From contig JAMZEJ010000004.1 in assembly GCA_024508355.1 (NCBI GenBank), forward strand, positions 1 to 64,000: a stretch of DNA of 64,000 bases, in the 5' to 3' direction. Of the stretch, positions 26,876 through 36,067 are shown piece after piece (positions within the stretch are counted from its first letter, which is position 1; each line of letters begins with the position of its first letter). The stretch is from Rhizosaccharibacter radicis (lineage in GTDB: Bacteria > Pseudomonadota > Alphaproteobacteria > Acetobacterales > Acetobacteraceae). Below the pieces are notes generated by a model. It saw only the letters and a list, made by a program, of their open reading frames with translations, did no database searches and had not been told where the DNA came from. The translations under genes and the position numbers were made by a program.

Positions 26876-27114
26876 GCGCGCGCGTCCTCGGCGTCATGCG
26901 ACGGCTCGGCCGTCTCGGTGGCGGGGGTGGGCGCGTCGGCATCGGCCGGCACGTCCGCGGCTTCCGGCTCGGCACGCACGACGTCCTTGTCGGCCAGGGC
27001 GCGCAGCCAGAAGGGGTCTTCCGGCACGTGCTCACCCGTCGCGCGCAGCGGGGTCATCGTGCGCGGCCAGCGGATCATGCGATCCGCAGCGGGCTTCACG
27101 AACATGGAGGTCAT
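26872..27114 (-). CDS. DUF2635 small tail protein
   Basis: 80 residues. MFVKPAADRMIRWP, then DPFWLRALADKDVV, is the typical DUF2635 pattern found just ahead of sheath genes in Mu-like phages. The C-terminal 30 residues are acidic and low in complexity. The molecular role of the family is not known. It overlaps both neighbours by 4 bases. Confidence 0.8.
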   Translation of the reverse strand: MTSMFVKPAADRMIRWPRTMTPLRATGEHVPEDPFWLRALADKDVVRAEPEAADVPADADAPTPATETAEPSHDAEDARA

Positions 27115-27641
27115 CCCTCGGGCTGGAGAAAATCGGTCTCGAAGTTGATGGGCGGCGCGTCCAGACCCGCCCGGACGGTGGCCGCGATGCTCACCAGCGG
27201 CTCACTGGGCGGCGCGAAGGTCTGCGCGTACTCGAGGTCGAAGCGGATGCGGACGACGCCGACCTGGACCGCGCCCAGCGCGTCGGAGGCGAGATCGCTG
27301 TCGATCGCACTCACCTGCTGGATCATCGCCTGCAGCGCGACGTTGCCCATGATGGCGAGCTCGATCTGCTCGCACAGCAGGTCGCTCTGCCGCTCGAAAT
27401 CCTCCGGGCCGTCGAAGCGGAACTTCGCCGTCACCAGCAGCCCAGCGGTGCGGGTGAAGCCGGGAGCATTCCGGCCCCAGCTTTCCGCTGTGTCCGCCAG
27501 CACCACGGCCTGGATCACTGGGAGGGCTTTCGGGTCGGTCGGCCAGGCCCGGGACGAGAAGACGTTCGGGCCGGCCGCCGTGCCCGCGGCGCGCAGTGCG
27601 TCGACCGCTGCCGTGCGTAGATCGGCCCGGATCAGCGTCAT
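27111..27641 (-). CDS. Tail completion/terminator-type minor protein
   Basis: 176 residues from ATG 27641. Early block RADLRTAAVDALRAAGTAAG, then NVFSSRAWPTDPKALPVI, fits tail-completion proteins of the lambda U/Mu type that join head and tail. It lies between a head-tail joining protein and the tail genes. Overlaps on both sides are 4 bases. Family assignment is by position plus this opening pattern. Confidence 0.6.
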   Translation of the reverse strand: MTLIRADLRTAAVDALRAAGTAAGPNVFSSRAWPTDPKALPVIQAVVLADTAESWGRNAPGFTRTAGLLVTAKFRFDGPEDFERQSDLLCEQIELAIMGNVALQAMIQQVSAIDSDLASDALGAVQVGVVRIRFDLEYAQTFAPPSEPLVSIAATVRAGLDAPPINFETDFLQPEG

Positions 27642-27976
27642 CGCTGCAGCACCTGCTCGTTGAGCATCAGCTTCGCGCCGTCCTTGCCGTCCGGGCGGAC
27701 GTCCCAGATCCAGTAGCGGACGCCCCGCACCGTGATCAGGTCGCCCTGCTCGGGAGCGACCGGGAAGTCGCTGAGGCGGATGCCGAGGCACGCCGTGTAG
27801 GTTGAGATGTGCGCCGGGGTGAAGCCGTACACCGGCAGGGGATCGACCGCGAGGAAGCCGCTGTCGAAGATGCCCTGCACCGCGCGGTCCTGGCCGTCGG
27901 CGCTGCGGTGCGTTGCCGCCTCACCGAAGATGGCGACGCATGGGGCGAGCACGAGCCCGCCCCAATCGATCGCCAT
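27638..27976 (-). CDS. Head-tail joining protein (lambda FII position)
   Basis: 112 residues. Central DLITVRGVRYWIWDVRPDGK resembles the small beta-barrel joining proteins of the FII group. Upstream is an acidic FI-position protein and downstream a tail-completion protein, the lambda order. It should cap the head connector before tail attachment. Confidence 0.65.
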   Translation of the reverse strand: MAIDWGGLVLAPCVAIFGEAATHRSADGQDRAVQGIFDSGFLAVDPLPVYGFTPAHISTYTACLGIRLSDFPVAPEQGDLITVRGVRYWIWDVRPDGKDGAKLMLNEQVLQR

Positions 27977-27979
27977 GGA

Positions 27980-28366
27980 TCAGGCGCGCGGGACGGTGGT
28001 GGTGTTCCCGTCGCGGCCGTTCACCGTCGGCGACGGCGTGGGCGCTGAGCCGGAGGCCGGTGATCCACCGCCGTCCGCGCCATCGTCATCCTCGTCCTCT
28101 GCCGCCGCAGGGTCTTCGGCGTCCAGATCGTCATCGGGGGCTGCGTCCGTCGGCTCGATGAAGCCGTGACGTCGGAGGTGTCGCACCTCACCGCGCGGCA
28201 CCAGCGCGGTGCCACCAGGGCCCACGATCCGCTGGGCCAACACGTCGACAGACTCGCCCCCCTCGACCCGCTGACCCACGACCTCCGACACGGTCAGGCT
28301 GCGGCGCTGAGCCACGGTGACGCGCACTCGTCCATCCGCGCTCGCGCGGTTTCTCTTCGACGCCAT
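27980..28366 (-). CDS. Acidic protein in the lambda FI position
   Basis: 128 residues from ATG 28366. The first ~70 residues hold a compact domain (SLTVSEVVGQRVEGGESVDV, then HLRRHGFIEP). The rest is a long aspartate/glutamate-rich low-complexity tail. It follows the major capsid gene. Lambda FI, in the same place, is also acidic and helps DNA packaging, so a similar accessory role is plausible. No direct motif supports that. Confidence 0.5.
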   Translation of the reverse strand: MASKRNRASADGRVRVTVAQRRSLTVSEVVGQRVEGGESVDVLAQRIVGPGGTALVPRGEVRHLRRHGFIEPTDAAPDDDLDAEDPAAAEDEDDDGADGGGSPASGSAPTPSPTVNGRDGNTTTVPRA

Positions 28367-28407
28367 GCGTCGTCTCCTTGATGACGTTGAGTGTTGGCAG
28401 TGCCCGC

Positions 28408-29493
28408 TCAGCCGAAGGCCGGCGGGCACACCTGGATGGCCATCGCCGCGTTGACCCGGCCGGGGATCACGAGCGGCGCCGACTGCATCATGAGGAACTG
28501 CTGCGCAGGATCTTCATTGATCCAGGTCTTCGGTGCGAAGGGCATCGCCTCGTAGTTGAACTTCGGATCGATGATCTGCGCGAACGCACGGACGCCCATC
28601 ATGTCCGATCCCGACAGCACCACCATGCCGTCCGGGATCAGCGGCTTTTCGACGTCGTTCTCGTCGACCGCCCACTCGTTGTAGAGCCAGAGGTCGTACT
28701 GCCCCCACCGGCCCTTGTAGACCGCGCCGGGGGCGATCTGCGCGCCGGGATTGATCATATTCCCGGAGTCGCCCAACTTCGGGTAGTAGATCGCGCCCTT
28801 CACGAGCGGATCTAGCAGGAAGGCACTCCAGGCGCTGGTGGTGAAGACGATGTCGGTCACCCGGCCACCGGACTTCTTGAGCACGTAGTGCTGCCAAGCC
28901 TCGATGTTGGCCGACGGCGTCGCCGGGCCCGGGACGCCGCTCGAGGTCACCACGTTCCCCGCGAGCCACTGCGCGCTGCCCGACAGGGCGGTGGTGAGGG
29001 AGGGATCGCGGCCGAAATCCACGAGCTGCGTCGGAAAGCCGTCACCGGCGACCACGACCGTGCCCGTCGTCAGCACCTGCGCCGCCATCCACTCCAGGCG
29101 GCGGGTCAGGATGTCGATCTGATCCTCCAGCTCGGCGTTCAGGTTCGCCATCTGCCGCGCTTCGCCGGTCAGTTCGCCACCGATGCGCTCACCGATCATC
29201 CGGCGCACCGGCTTGCGCAGGTCGGGAGCGCGCTTGTCCTTGATGTAGGCCGGCTTGAAGGTGTTGGTGGCCATCCGCCGCTGTTCGACCAGCTTGCCCT
29301 CGACCAGCGGCGAGACGAACGGCGCCATCCGGCGCTTACCGACGTCGACGTCGATCGCGACGAATTCGGTGTCGCTCATCTGTTCGGCCGGGAAGAACTT
29401 GTCGAGCAGGAAACGGCTCGACTTCTTCAGGTTCGGCACCACCGCGATGAGGCCGATGGTGTCGTAGGCGAGGTTGGGGGTCTGGATTGCCAC
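28408..29493 (-). CDS. Major capsid protein (lambda gpE family)
   Basis: 361 residues. The opening LAYDTIGLIAVVPNLKKSSR and FLLDKFFPAEQMSD, and the block IDVDVGKRRMAPFVSPLVEG, are diagnostic of the gpE capsid family. The end FLMMQSAPLVIPGRVNAAMA is also conserved. It forms the icosahedral shell, with gpD-like decoration encoded directly upstream. Length is typical. Confidence 0.92.
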   Translation of the reverse strand: MAIQTPNLAYDTIGLIAVVPNLKKSSRFLLDKFFPAEQMSDTEFVAIDVDVGKRRMAPFVSPLVEGKLVEQRRMATNTFKPAYIKDKRAPDLRKPVRRMIGERIGGELTGEARQMANLNAELEDQIDILTRRLEWMAAQVLTTGTVVVAGDGFPTQLVDFGRDPSLTTALSGSAQWLAGNVVTSSGVPGPATPSANIEAWQHYVLKKSGGRVTDIVFTTSAWSAFLLDPLVKGAIYYPKLGDSGNMINPGAQIAPGAVYKGRWGQYDLWLYNEWAVDENDVEKPLIPDGMVVLSGSDMMGVRAFAQIIDPKFNYEAMPFAPKTWINEDPAQQFLMMQSAPLVIPGRVNAAMAIQVCPPAFG

Positions 29494-29604
29494 CTTGGGG
29501 GCTCCATCGAAGGGAAAGCGGCGCCCTCACGGCGCTGCAAGCGCGGCCTTGCCCAAGGGCCGGGATGCGGGCGCGAGGCCGCCGTCAGGCGGCCCGGCAG
29601 ACGA

Positions 29605-30288
29605 TCAGGAGGGGTCGGCGGCGGAAACGCTGCTCTTGAGGTTGACCCCGCGTGCGCCGAGCGCGGCCGCCAGATCGGCCAGGAGCCAGGAGTTGTCATA
29701 GGTGATCGCTCGACGGTTGAACTCGCCCATGAAATAGGCGCCGACCTTCGCCGGGCCCGTGCTGGCGTCGACATTGTCGGCCAGGATGCAGACCGGGGTC
29801 TGGCTGCCGTCGGTCGCGGTCTTCACGCAGGCAACGAAACTGCCGACCGTGTTCTGGTAGGACAGCGTGAAGCTGTCGCCGGCCGCGAACGCGGTTGAAC
29901 CCGCGTTGATGGTGAAGTTGATCTCACCGTTCGTGTAGGCCGTCCCGACCGTGGCGGACGGAAGCGCCTGACCCTCCGGATCGACGACGGAGAAGGTGGT
30001 GGCGTTCTGCGCCGTCAGCGTGTAGCTGCCGCCGCTCTCGATCCCACGGCCCGGAGTGATCGAGCCGACGTTGCCGTTTCCGGTATTCGTGGCGCCAGAG
30101 GTGGCCAGCACCGTGAAAGTCGTCTGGCGCCCCATGATGGTGCCACGCGGCAGCACTCCGCTCATCACCTCGATATCGTGGGTGACCGGCTGCTGCGGTC
30201 CGGCGATCAGCTGGTCGGGCTGATAGGTGAAGGCGGCGACGCCGGGGGTGAAGGTGTTGTCGCCGATGGTCGTGGTGATGAGCGTCAT
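29605..30288 (-). CDS. Head decoration protein (lambda gpD-like) with insertion
   Basis: 227 residues, longer than lambda D (110). The ends match: GVAAFTYQPDQLIAGPQQPV at the N-terminus, and VCILADNVDASTGPAKVGAY near the C-terminus. The extra ~95 residues between them are a beta-rich domain (SGATNTGNGNVGSITPGRG, then GEINFTINAGSTAFAAGD) probably exposed on the capsid surface. It lies between scaffold and capsid genes as in lambda. Confidence 0.8.
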   Translation of the reverse strand: MTLITTTIGDNTFTPGVAAFTYQPDQLIAGPQQPVTHDIEVMSGVLPRGTIMGRQTTFTVLATSGATNTGNGNVGSITPGRGIESGGSYTLTAQNATTFSVVDPEGQALPSATVGTAYTNGEINFTINAGSTAFAAGDSFTLSYQNTVGSFVACVKTATDGSQTPVCILADNVDASTGPAKVGAYFMGEFNRRAITYDNSWLLADLAAALGARGVNLKSSVSAADPS

Positions 30289-30312
30289 CGTTCGGTCCTC
30301 GTTCGCGGGCGG

Positions 30313-30963
30313 TTAGGCGTCGCCATGGCGGATGGCGTTGGCGCGCTTCATCTGCTCGGCGAAGCCGGCCGCACCGGTCTTCGGCTTGGCCGTGCCGTCC
30401 GTTCCCACCTTCGGCGTGTCGGCACCGGCCATCCGGGACCGCAGGTTGTCGCGCTTCGGCGCCTCGGCGGACGGGGCGCGGTCAGTGCTGGCGAGCGCCG
30501 ACAAGGTGCGGATCGCTGCCTGGCGCGGCATCGTAGTTCCGAAGGCGAGTTCCGCAGCCGCGGCCGGCCGGCCAGCCGCGGCAGGGGAGGCGAAGATCGC
30601 AGCGCACCGGGCGCGTTCGCGGCGGCGGGCGGCGGCGGCCTTCTCGTCCTTCTCGTCCTGGGCATCGGTCTCGTCGTCGCCCTCGTCCTCGGCGCCTTCC
30701 TCCTCGTCGCTGTCAGCGCGCTTGCCCTTCTTTCCCTGCCTTCCCTTGTCGTCGTCGTTGGGGTCCGCCTGATCACCGTCGTCGTCTTCGGCCGCGGCGC
30801 CCGTCCCCTTGGCCTCCTCGTCCTGATCGTCGCCCTCGTCCGCCGTCTTGCCCGCCTTGCTCTTGTCGTCCTCGCTCGCGGCGGCGGATGCGGGGGCGGA
30901 AGCTGGCTTGATGCCGGACAGATGCGCGAAGCGGCTGAGGCTCGCGGAGATACGCTTGGCCAT
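30313..30963 (-). CDS. Scaffold-like acidic head protein
   Basis: 216 residues. About residues 30-110 are an extremely acidic, lysine-interrupted low-complexity stretch. The C-terminal ~100 residues are helical and basic, with RRRERARCAAIFASPAA and AFGTTMPRQAAIRTLSALAS. That pattern occurs at the C-terminal scaffold part of phage S49 protease/scaffold pairs. It follows the protease gene, the Nu3 position in lambda. Probable internal scaffold for procapsid assembly. Confidence 0.65.
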   Translation of the reverse strand: MAKRISASLSRFAHLSGIKPASAPASAAASEDDKSKAGKTADEGDDQDEEAKGTGAAAEDDDGDQADPNDDDKGRQGKKGKRADSDEEEGAEDEGDDETDAQDEKDEKAAAARRRERARCAAIFASPAAAGRPAAAAELAFGTTMPRQAAIRTLSALASTDRAPSAEAPKRDNLRSRMAGADTPKVGTDGTAKPKTGAAGFAEQMKRANAIRHGDA

Positions 30964-31013
30964 GGAGGATCCTCTCGAAGGAATGCGGCGCCGGTCGGCG
31001 CGATAGAATTGGA

Positions 31014-31841
31014 TCAGGCGACCTGCTGGATCAGGGCCAGCATCGCCGTGTCGGCAGCCATCACCTCGTCCGCGAGGCCAGCCGCCACGCCGGCCCCACC
31101 GAGGAAGGTGCCGGCCTGCATCGCGCGCACCTTGCTGGCTGCGAGCCCCCGGTTGCGCGCCACCGTATCGACGAACAACTGGCCCAGGACATCGATCTCA
31201 CCCTGCACGCGGTCGCGAATGGCGTCAGAGACCTTCGTCGTCGGATAGCCGTCATCCTTGAAGGCGCCGAACTTGAAGGTGGTGACCTCAATGCCTGCCT
31301 TTTCCAGCATTCCGACAACGGAGACATGTTGGTAGATCACGCCGATCGACCCGGTTCCGGCCGTGCGGGGCACGATGATCCGATCTGCCGCCGAGATCAG
31401 GGCGTAGCAGGCGCTGTAGGCTGACTCGTCCACGATCGCCCAGATTGGCTTCTCGCCGCGCATGGCGAAGATCGCATCGACAAGATCGAAGCAGCCGGAC
31501 ACCTCGCCGCCCGGGGAGTCCGCCAGCAAGGCGATCGCCCTCACCTCCGGATCGGCAAGGGCCTCGGCAAGTGCCCGCCTGAGCTGGTCGTAGGAGGTGG
31601 AGTATCCCCACCAGAACCAGTCGTCGCCATGGACGAGACAGCCGCTGATGCTGATGACCGCGACGCCGTTGACGACGGTGTAGCCTCGGAGCCGATCCCG
31701 GTCCGGGGCATTATCGAGAACGAGCGCCTGGGCCGGCGCCGTCCCGCTCACGATCATGTCGAAGATCGTCGCCGCCTGCGATTCCATTAGGGCGAGCGGA
31801 CGGTTGAGGAAGCGGGAGGCCAGCAGCGCGTTGCGGATCAT
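31014..31841 (-). CDS. S49-family head maturation protease (lambda gpC-like)
   Basis: 275 residues from ATG 31841, three bases after the portal stop region. The ClpP/SppA-like fold is visible: AIALLADSPGGEVSGC (oxyanion strand), VDESAYSACYALISAADRI with the catalytic serine in the SAC segment, and RTAGTGSIGVIYQHVSV. It would cut scaffold and portal during head maturation. Next to the portal and scaffold genes as in lambda B-C-Nu3. Confidence 0.87.
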   Translation of the reverse strand: MIRNALLASRFLNRPLALMESQAATIFDMIVSGTAPAQALVLDNAPDRDRLRGYTVVNGVAVISISGCLVHGDDWFWWGYSTSYDQLRRALAEALADPEVRAIALLADSPGGEVSGCFDLVDAIFAMRGEKPIWAIVDESAYSACYALISAADRIIVPRTAGTGSIGVIYQHVSVVGMLEKAGIEVTTFKFGAFKDDGYPTTKVSDAIRDRVQGEIDVLGQLFVDTVARNRGLAASKVRAMQAGTFLGGAGVAAGLADEVMAADTAMLALIQQVA

Positions 31842-31843
31842 GC

Positions 31844-33508
31844 TCAGGCGGCCTCTGGCTTCTGCGGAGGCCGCGACACGATGCTGGCCACCTGCTGCCC
31901 GACCCATTCGGGGCGGGGGATTTTCAGTTCGTCCATGGTGCGGATCTCTTCCGCCCGCTGGTGAAGCAGTTCTTCCCAGTCGTCCCCCTGGGCGAACGTC
32001 TCCTGTTCCAGCGTCGACAGGCCAGAATCCATGCCGAGGATCGCCCCGGCCCGCTCGTCCACCGGGTTGATCCAGCCGCGTGGCGGTCCCGCCCACTGGC
32101 ACCGCACATAGGCGGCTCTGGCATCCATGAACTCCGGCACTACCCCACCGGGGAGGGGTAGGCCGTCGACTTCCATCATCTCCTCGAGGAGAGCGCTGCG
32201 GATGGGCGTCGCCCAGCTGACGAAGAAGTTCGTCTGTCTGCGGGTCAGCGTCTTGTGGGCCTCCAGCATGGCCGCGCGGGCCGACGAGTAATTCACGTCG
32301 GACCAATCGTTGCTGAGCTGCTGTGCCGAGAGCCCAAGGCCTGCCGCGATGTTGCGAAGCGCCGCTGCCTGGAATGGCGCGTAGTTGCTGCTCGGCCGCG
32401 CCGCGGTCACCGTACGGATTGCCTCACCTGGATAGAGGTGGGGAATGCGCGCACCACCGAGCACCAGGGCGTTCTCCTCGCCCCAGGCCATGCGGTCCTG
32501 CTGATAGCCGTTGAGGCTGAACTCGCGGTCGATATCCCCCTCGCCGCCCCCCATGGCCTCCTTGACCAGCTGGGGGTCCATCGGGCTCTCGACGTATGCC
32601 GCGAAAATGGCGTTGATGATCGCCGCGTCGAGCTCGGTGCCGTCGTACTTGATCAGCATCTTCAGCCGCTCGAGCACTGGCGCAAAAATGCCCGCGCCGC
32701 CGCGGTGCTGGCCGGCGCGCTGCTGCTCGAAGCTGTGCACGACATAGGGCCGGCCCCAATCGGTCTCCCGCGGCACCCGCTTCCACGTCATGCTGGCCGC
32801 ACCGGCCCACCAGTCGTTCTGGTGCGCCTCGCGGATGTGGTAGGCGACGGTCGCGCCGTAGCCGTCGATCTCGCAGCCGCCGCGAAGGCTCTGCTGGTCG
32901 AACACCAGGTTGGGGTTGGACAGCCGATCCGGATCGATCAGCTGAACAGCCGTGCAATAGCGCGCTCTTCCCCGACCCACCCGCTCCGGGGCCCAGGGCA
33001 GGATCGCGATGGCATCGCCGTCCACCAGCACATGTCGGAACGACGTGTGCGCCATCTGGCTGAATGTCTGGTTGCGCGTGATGTCGCACCAGAAGCCGGG
33101 GTCGTTCGCCCAGGTCCGCCAGTGCGAGTCCACCGCACGGCCGAACTCGCGTGCCCAAGCGTGATCGAAACCCTTGTTCCCCGTTTCCTGCTGCAGCCAC
33201 ATCCAGTCAGGCTTGCTGATCGGCTTGAGGTTGGCGCCGATCGCGTTGTCGAGGATCCTGGTGACCGCCCCGGATGCCCAGCCGTCGTTGGCGACCGCGT
33301 CGCGCACCCGCGCGACGATGGTGTCGCGATAGGGGTTCATCCCGGTGTCCGCCGACCACAGGGTCGGGTTCCACGCGGCCATGTGCTGGCTGCTGCGGCT
33401 GGCAGCGTCGAAGGGCACGTTGCTGTTGCCGTTCAGGGCCAGGGGGCGTCGGCGCTGGATCCTGACCGGCTGCCCGTGCGCATCGAGGATGCGGACCTCG
33501 CCACTCAT
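31844..33508 (-). CDS. Portal protein (lambda gpB family)
   Basis: 554 residues from ATG 33508, which overlaps the gpW stop (TGATG); a long upstream extension in frame is spurious. Hallmarks are RVRDAVANDGWASGAVTRIL, HFRHVLVDGD-like block, and PLPGGVVPEFMDARAAYVRC. The portal forms the ring through which DNA is packed and leaves. Length is normal for the family. Confidence 0.9.
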   Translation of the reverse strand: MSGEVRILDAHGQPVRIQRRRPLALNGNSNVPFDAASRSSQHMAAWNPTLWSADTGMNPYRDTIVARVRDAVANDGWASGAVTRILDNAIGANLKPISKPDWMWLQQETGNKGFDHAWAREFGRAVDSHWRTWANDPGFWCDITRNQTFSQMAHTSFRHVLVDGDAIAILPWAPERVGRGRARYCTAVQLIDPDRLSNPNLVFDQQSLRGGCEIDGYGATVAYHIREAHQNDWWAGAASMTWKRVPRETDWGRPYVVHSFEQQRAGQHRGGAGIFAPVLERLKMLIKYDGTELDAAIINAIFAAYVESPMDPQLVKEAMGGGEGDIDREFSLNGYQQDRMAWGEENALVLGGARIPHLYPGEAIRTVTAARPSSNYAPFQAAALRNIAAGLGLSAQQLSNDWSDVNYSSARAAMLEAHKTLTRRQTNFFVSWATPIRSALLEEMMEVDGLPLPGGVVPEFMDARAAYVRCQWAGPPRGWINPVDERAGAILGMDSGLSTLEQETFAQGDDWEELLHQRAEEIRTMDELKIPRPEWVGQQVASIVSRPPQKPEAA

Positions 33509-33792
33509 CAGCGGAAGAACGGACGCATCGGACGCCGCCCTCCGTTGCTGATCCCCAGCGCGCGCTGCAGCTCCTCGATGTAGGAGCGCAGGTTGATCAT
33601 GCTGGTCTGGGTGTAGGTGACCGACTTGCTGCCATCGCCCTGGGTATACGAGGCGGTGACGACCTTCGCGCCGGTCATCAGGTCGTTGTAGGCCTGCTGC
33701 GCTGCGGCGAGATTGGCCTGAAGGGTTGCTCGCGACAGCCCGGCCAGCACGCCGCCTGCCTGGCCGGGTGTCACGAGCATCCGTCTCTCCAT
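33508..33792 (-). CDS. gpW-like head-tail connector
   Basis: 94 residues, slightly above lambda W (68). LSRATLQANLAAAQQAYNDL and VSYTQ-like segment, then INLRSYIEELQRALG, match the small two-helix gpW family. It lies between terminase large subunit and portal as in lambda. It stabilises DNA in the filled head before tail joining. Confidence 0.8.
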   Translation of the reverse strand: MERRMLVTPGQAGGVLAGLSRATLQANLAAAQQAYNDLMTGAKVVTASYTQGDGSKSVTYTQTSMINLRSYIEELQRALGISNGGRRPMRPFFR

Positions 33793-33835
33793 CGAAGGGA
33801 CGCGGCGCTTCGCAGCGCGGCATCCGGTGTGGTCG

Positions 33836-36067
33836 CTACTTCCTGCCGAAGCGGCTGAGCAGTGATCGTCGTCCGGCTGGAGCCGGCAGCGGCGACGCGA
33901 TCACGACCTCCACCGGCATGCTATGCGCCGTCGGGGCGGCTGCGTCGGTGGCCGGAGGGCGAGCCGCCGGCTTCTTCGCAAGGATGCGAACAGGCTTCCC
34001 TGCGATGGGACCGCCTTCCTGCGTAGCCGCCGCATCCTGCTTCGGCGGCCGGATCGATCGAGCAGCCTCCTCGGCGCGCTGGTTCAGTTTCAACCCCATC
34101 TGCAGCAGCCCGCAGAGCGCGGCGTAGGCGTAGACCCGACAATCGAGCGCCTCATTTGCCCGGCCCTGGATCTGTTCCCAGACCCGATACTTCCGGCCGC
34201 CTGCCTCCTTGGTGACGATCCTCTCGGCGGTGAGCTGCGCGTAGTAGTTGAGGTCGCGATCCGCCGGGAAGTGCATGTAGCCGGCCGGCGCCGCCTGCCC
34301 CTCCAGGACGGTCAGTCCAAGTCGCCGCGTCACCGTGTCCTTGGCGGCGTTGGTCCCGATGATGACGGGCCGGAAGGCAGCCTTCGTCTTGGTCGTCGGG
34401 CGCTTGGCAGGCCAGACGGGGTTCCGCTGTCCGTTCCGGGCGCTCTCGCCTTTGATCGCCCACACTCGACGTCCCAGGCGCTTCTTCGAAAACTCGTAGA
34501 CGGCCTGGGTATGGTGCCCACCGGAATCGATGCACACCGCCATGACCTCGAAGCCCCGCCCATCAGCGCGGAGCCAGATACGCTTCAGGAAATGGTCCAG
34601 CGCATTCACGGTGCCGGGCTGGCTGAGATCGCCGTCGAATACCTCGTAGGCGATCGACCAGCTTTCCTCGTTGCGGCCCCACCCGACGACCTCTGCCTCG
34701 AGGCGATAATCCTGAGTGTCGATACCGACGGTGATAACGCACACGCCATCCGGGACCACACCGGGAACCCAGTGCTCGGCACGCGCCGCCAGCGCGTCGA
34801 CGGCGATCAGCTTGGTGGTGTTCGGGCGATAGGGGCGGCCGGCCTGGGTGTTCCACCACGCCTGCTTGCGATCCTCGTCGCCCTGGGCGTCGATCCATTT
34901 CTGGGCGATGTCGGACGGCTTGTCCTTCGGCCAGGGCGAGAAAAGCTTGCCACCCTGGAAACCAGCGTGGGTGTTGTCGACCGCGCGGCATCCACAGTGA
35001 GCACAGCGGGCCCGATAGACGGCCCAGCGATCCCCCGACCACCAATCCCAGGCCGTGGCGATCGGGTCTGCCGCGCCATCCCGCCAGGATCGTTCGTAGG
35101 TATCGAGCGGGTTCTGACGCTCGCCGCAGCATTCGAAAGCGCGAGCCTGATGCCACCGCACCGTGCGCAGCGCACGGAGGCGATCACCCTCCGACCAGGC
35201 GACGCCACAGGCCTCGCACCAGATGCGGGCCGTCTTCGTCAGATGCTGGCCGTCCTTCTTCTCCCAGTGAACGTGCCGGAAGAAATCCAGGAACAACCGG
35301 TGCTGGCAGTGAGGGCACTCGACCGACGCCTGCCGTTGGTCCGACAGCTCGTAGCTCTTCTCGATCCGGCTCTCACCTTCCACCGTCGGTGAGCAGGCTC
35401 GGAGCGACAGCCAGTTGGCGCCGAAGGTCGCGGTGCGCTCCTCGGCGAGCATGATGGGGTCGCCCTCGCGGGTGACGGGATACTTGTCGACCTCGTCGGA
35501 CAGCAACACGCGGATCGGCCGTCGGGCGAGGTTGTCCGGGCTGCCGGCACCGGCCAGGGCCAGGAAGCCGCCGGGGAAGGCCTTGAAGAGCAGAGTCTCG
35601 TCGGCGTTCCGTGTCTTGCTGGTCCCGACCAGCTTCCGCAGGACCGGCGTGGTCCTCACCATCGGCGCGATGCGCTCTTTCGAGAACTGCTCCGCCGCCG
35701 CTTCCTTGGGCTGGAGCAGAAGCATCGGGCACGGGTCGAGGTGGGCGAAGAAGCCGAAAACATTCTCCAGCAGCGCCGTCTTCATGAGCTGGGTGCAGCA
35801 CATGACGGTCAGGACGTGGACGCCGGGCTCGGTCACAGCAAGCATCGGCCCGCGAGCGATCTCAACGGTGCTGGTCCGCCAGTCGCCGGAGGTCGATCCG
35901 GCTTCCCGCGCGAGCTTGCGGAACCGATCCGCCCAGTCGGGCACGCTTATTCGCGGTGGCGGCGTCGTCCCGCGACGTGCCGCCATGCGCAGGCGCTCAA
36001 GGGGACCGGTCGCCGGCGGTGAAATCAGCTTGTGGTTCTCCAAGCTCAGCGAGGTGCTGGTGGACAT
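33836..36067 (-). CDS. Terminase large subunit (GpA family)
   Basis: 743 residues. N-terminal ISVPDWADRFRKLAREAGST and the ATPase block LTVMCCTQLMKTALLENVFG fit lambda GpA-type motors. Further on VLLSDEVDKYP is the Walker B region, CPHCQHRLF and AHCGCRA are zinc-ribbon-like cysteine pairs, and VCVITVGIDTQDYRLEAEVV opens the nuclease domain. It packs DNA into procapsids. It overlaps the small subunit by about 70 bases. Confidence 0.92.
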   Translation of the reverse strand: MSTSTSLSLENHKLISPPATGPLERLRMAARRGTTPPPRISVPDWADRFRKLAREAGSTSGDWRTSTVEIARGPMLAVTEPGVHVLTVMCCTQLMKTALLENVFGFFAHLDPCPMLLLQPKEAAAEQFSKERIAPMVRTTPVLRKLVGTSKTRNADETLLFKAFPGGFLALAGAGSPDNLARRPIRVLLSDEVDKYPVTREGDPIMLAEERTATFGANWLSLRACSPTVEGESRIEKSYELSDQRQASVECPHCQHRLFLDFFRHVHWEKKDGQHLTKTARIWCEACGVAWSEGDRLRALRTVRWHQARAFECCGERQNPLDTYERSWRDGAADPIATAWDWWSGDRWAVYRARCAHCGCRAVDNTHAGFQGGKLFSPWPKDKPSDIAQKWIDAQGDEDRKQAWWNTQAGRPYRPNTTKLIAVDALAARAEHWVPGVVPDGVCVITVGIDTQDYRLEAEVVGWGRNEESWSIAYEVFDGDLSQPGTVNALDHFLKRIWLRADGRGFEVMAVCIDSGGHHTQAVYEFSKKRLGRRVWAIKGESARNGQRNPVWPAKRPTTKTKAAFRPVIIGTNAAKDTVTRRLGLTVLEGQAAPAGYMHFPADRDLNYYAQLTAERIVTKEAGGRKYRVWEQIQGRANEALDCRVYAYAALCGLLQMGLKLNQRAEEAARSIRPPKQDAAATQEGGPIAGKPVRILAKKPAARPPATDAAAPTAHSMPVEVVIASPLPAPAGRRSLLSRFGRK

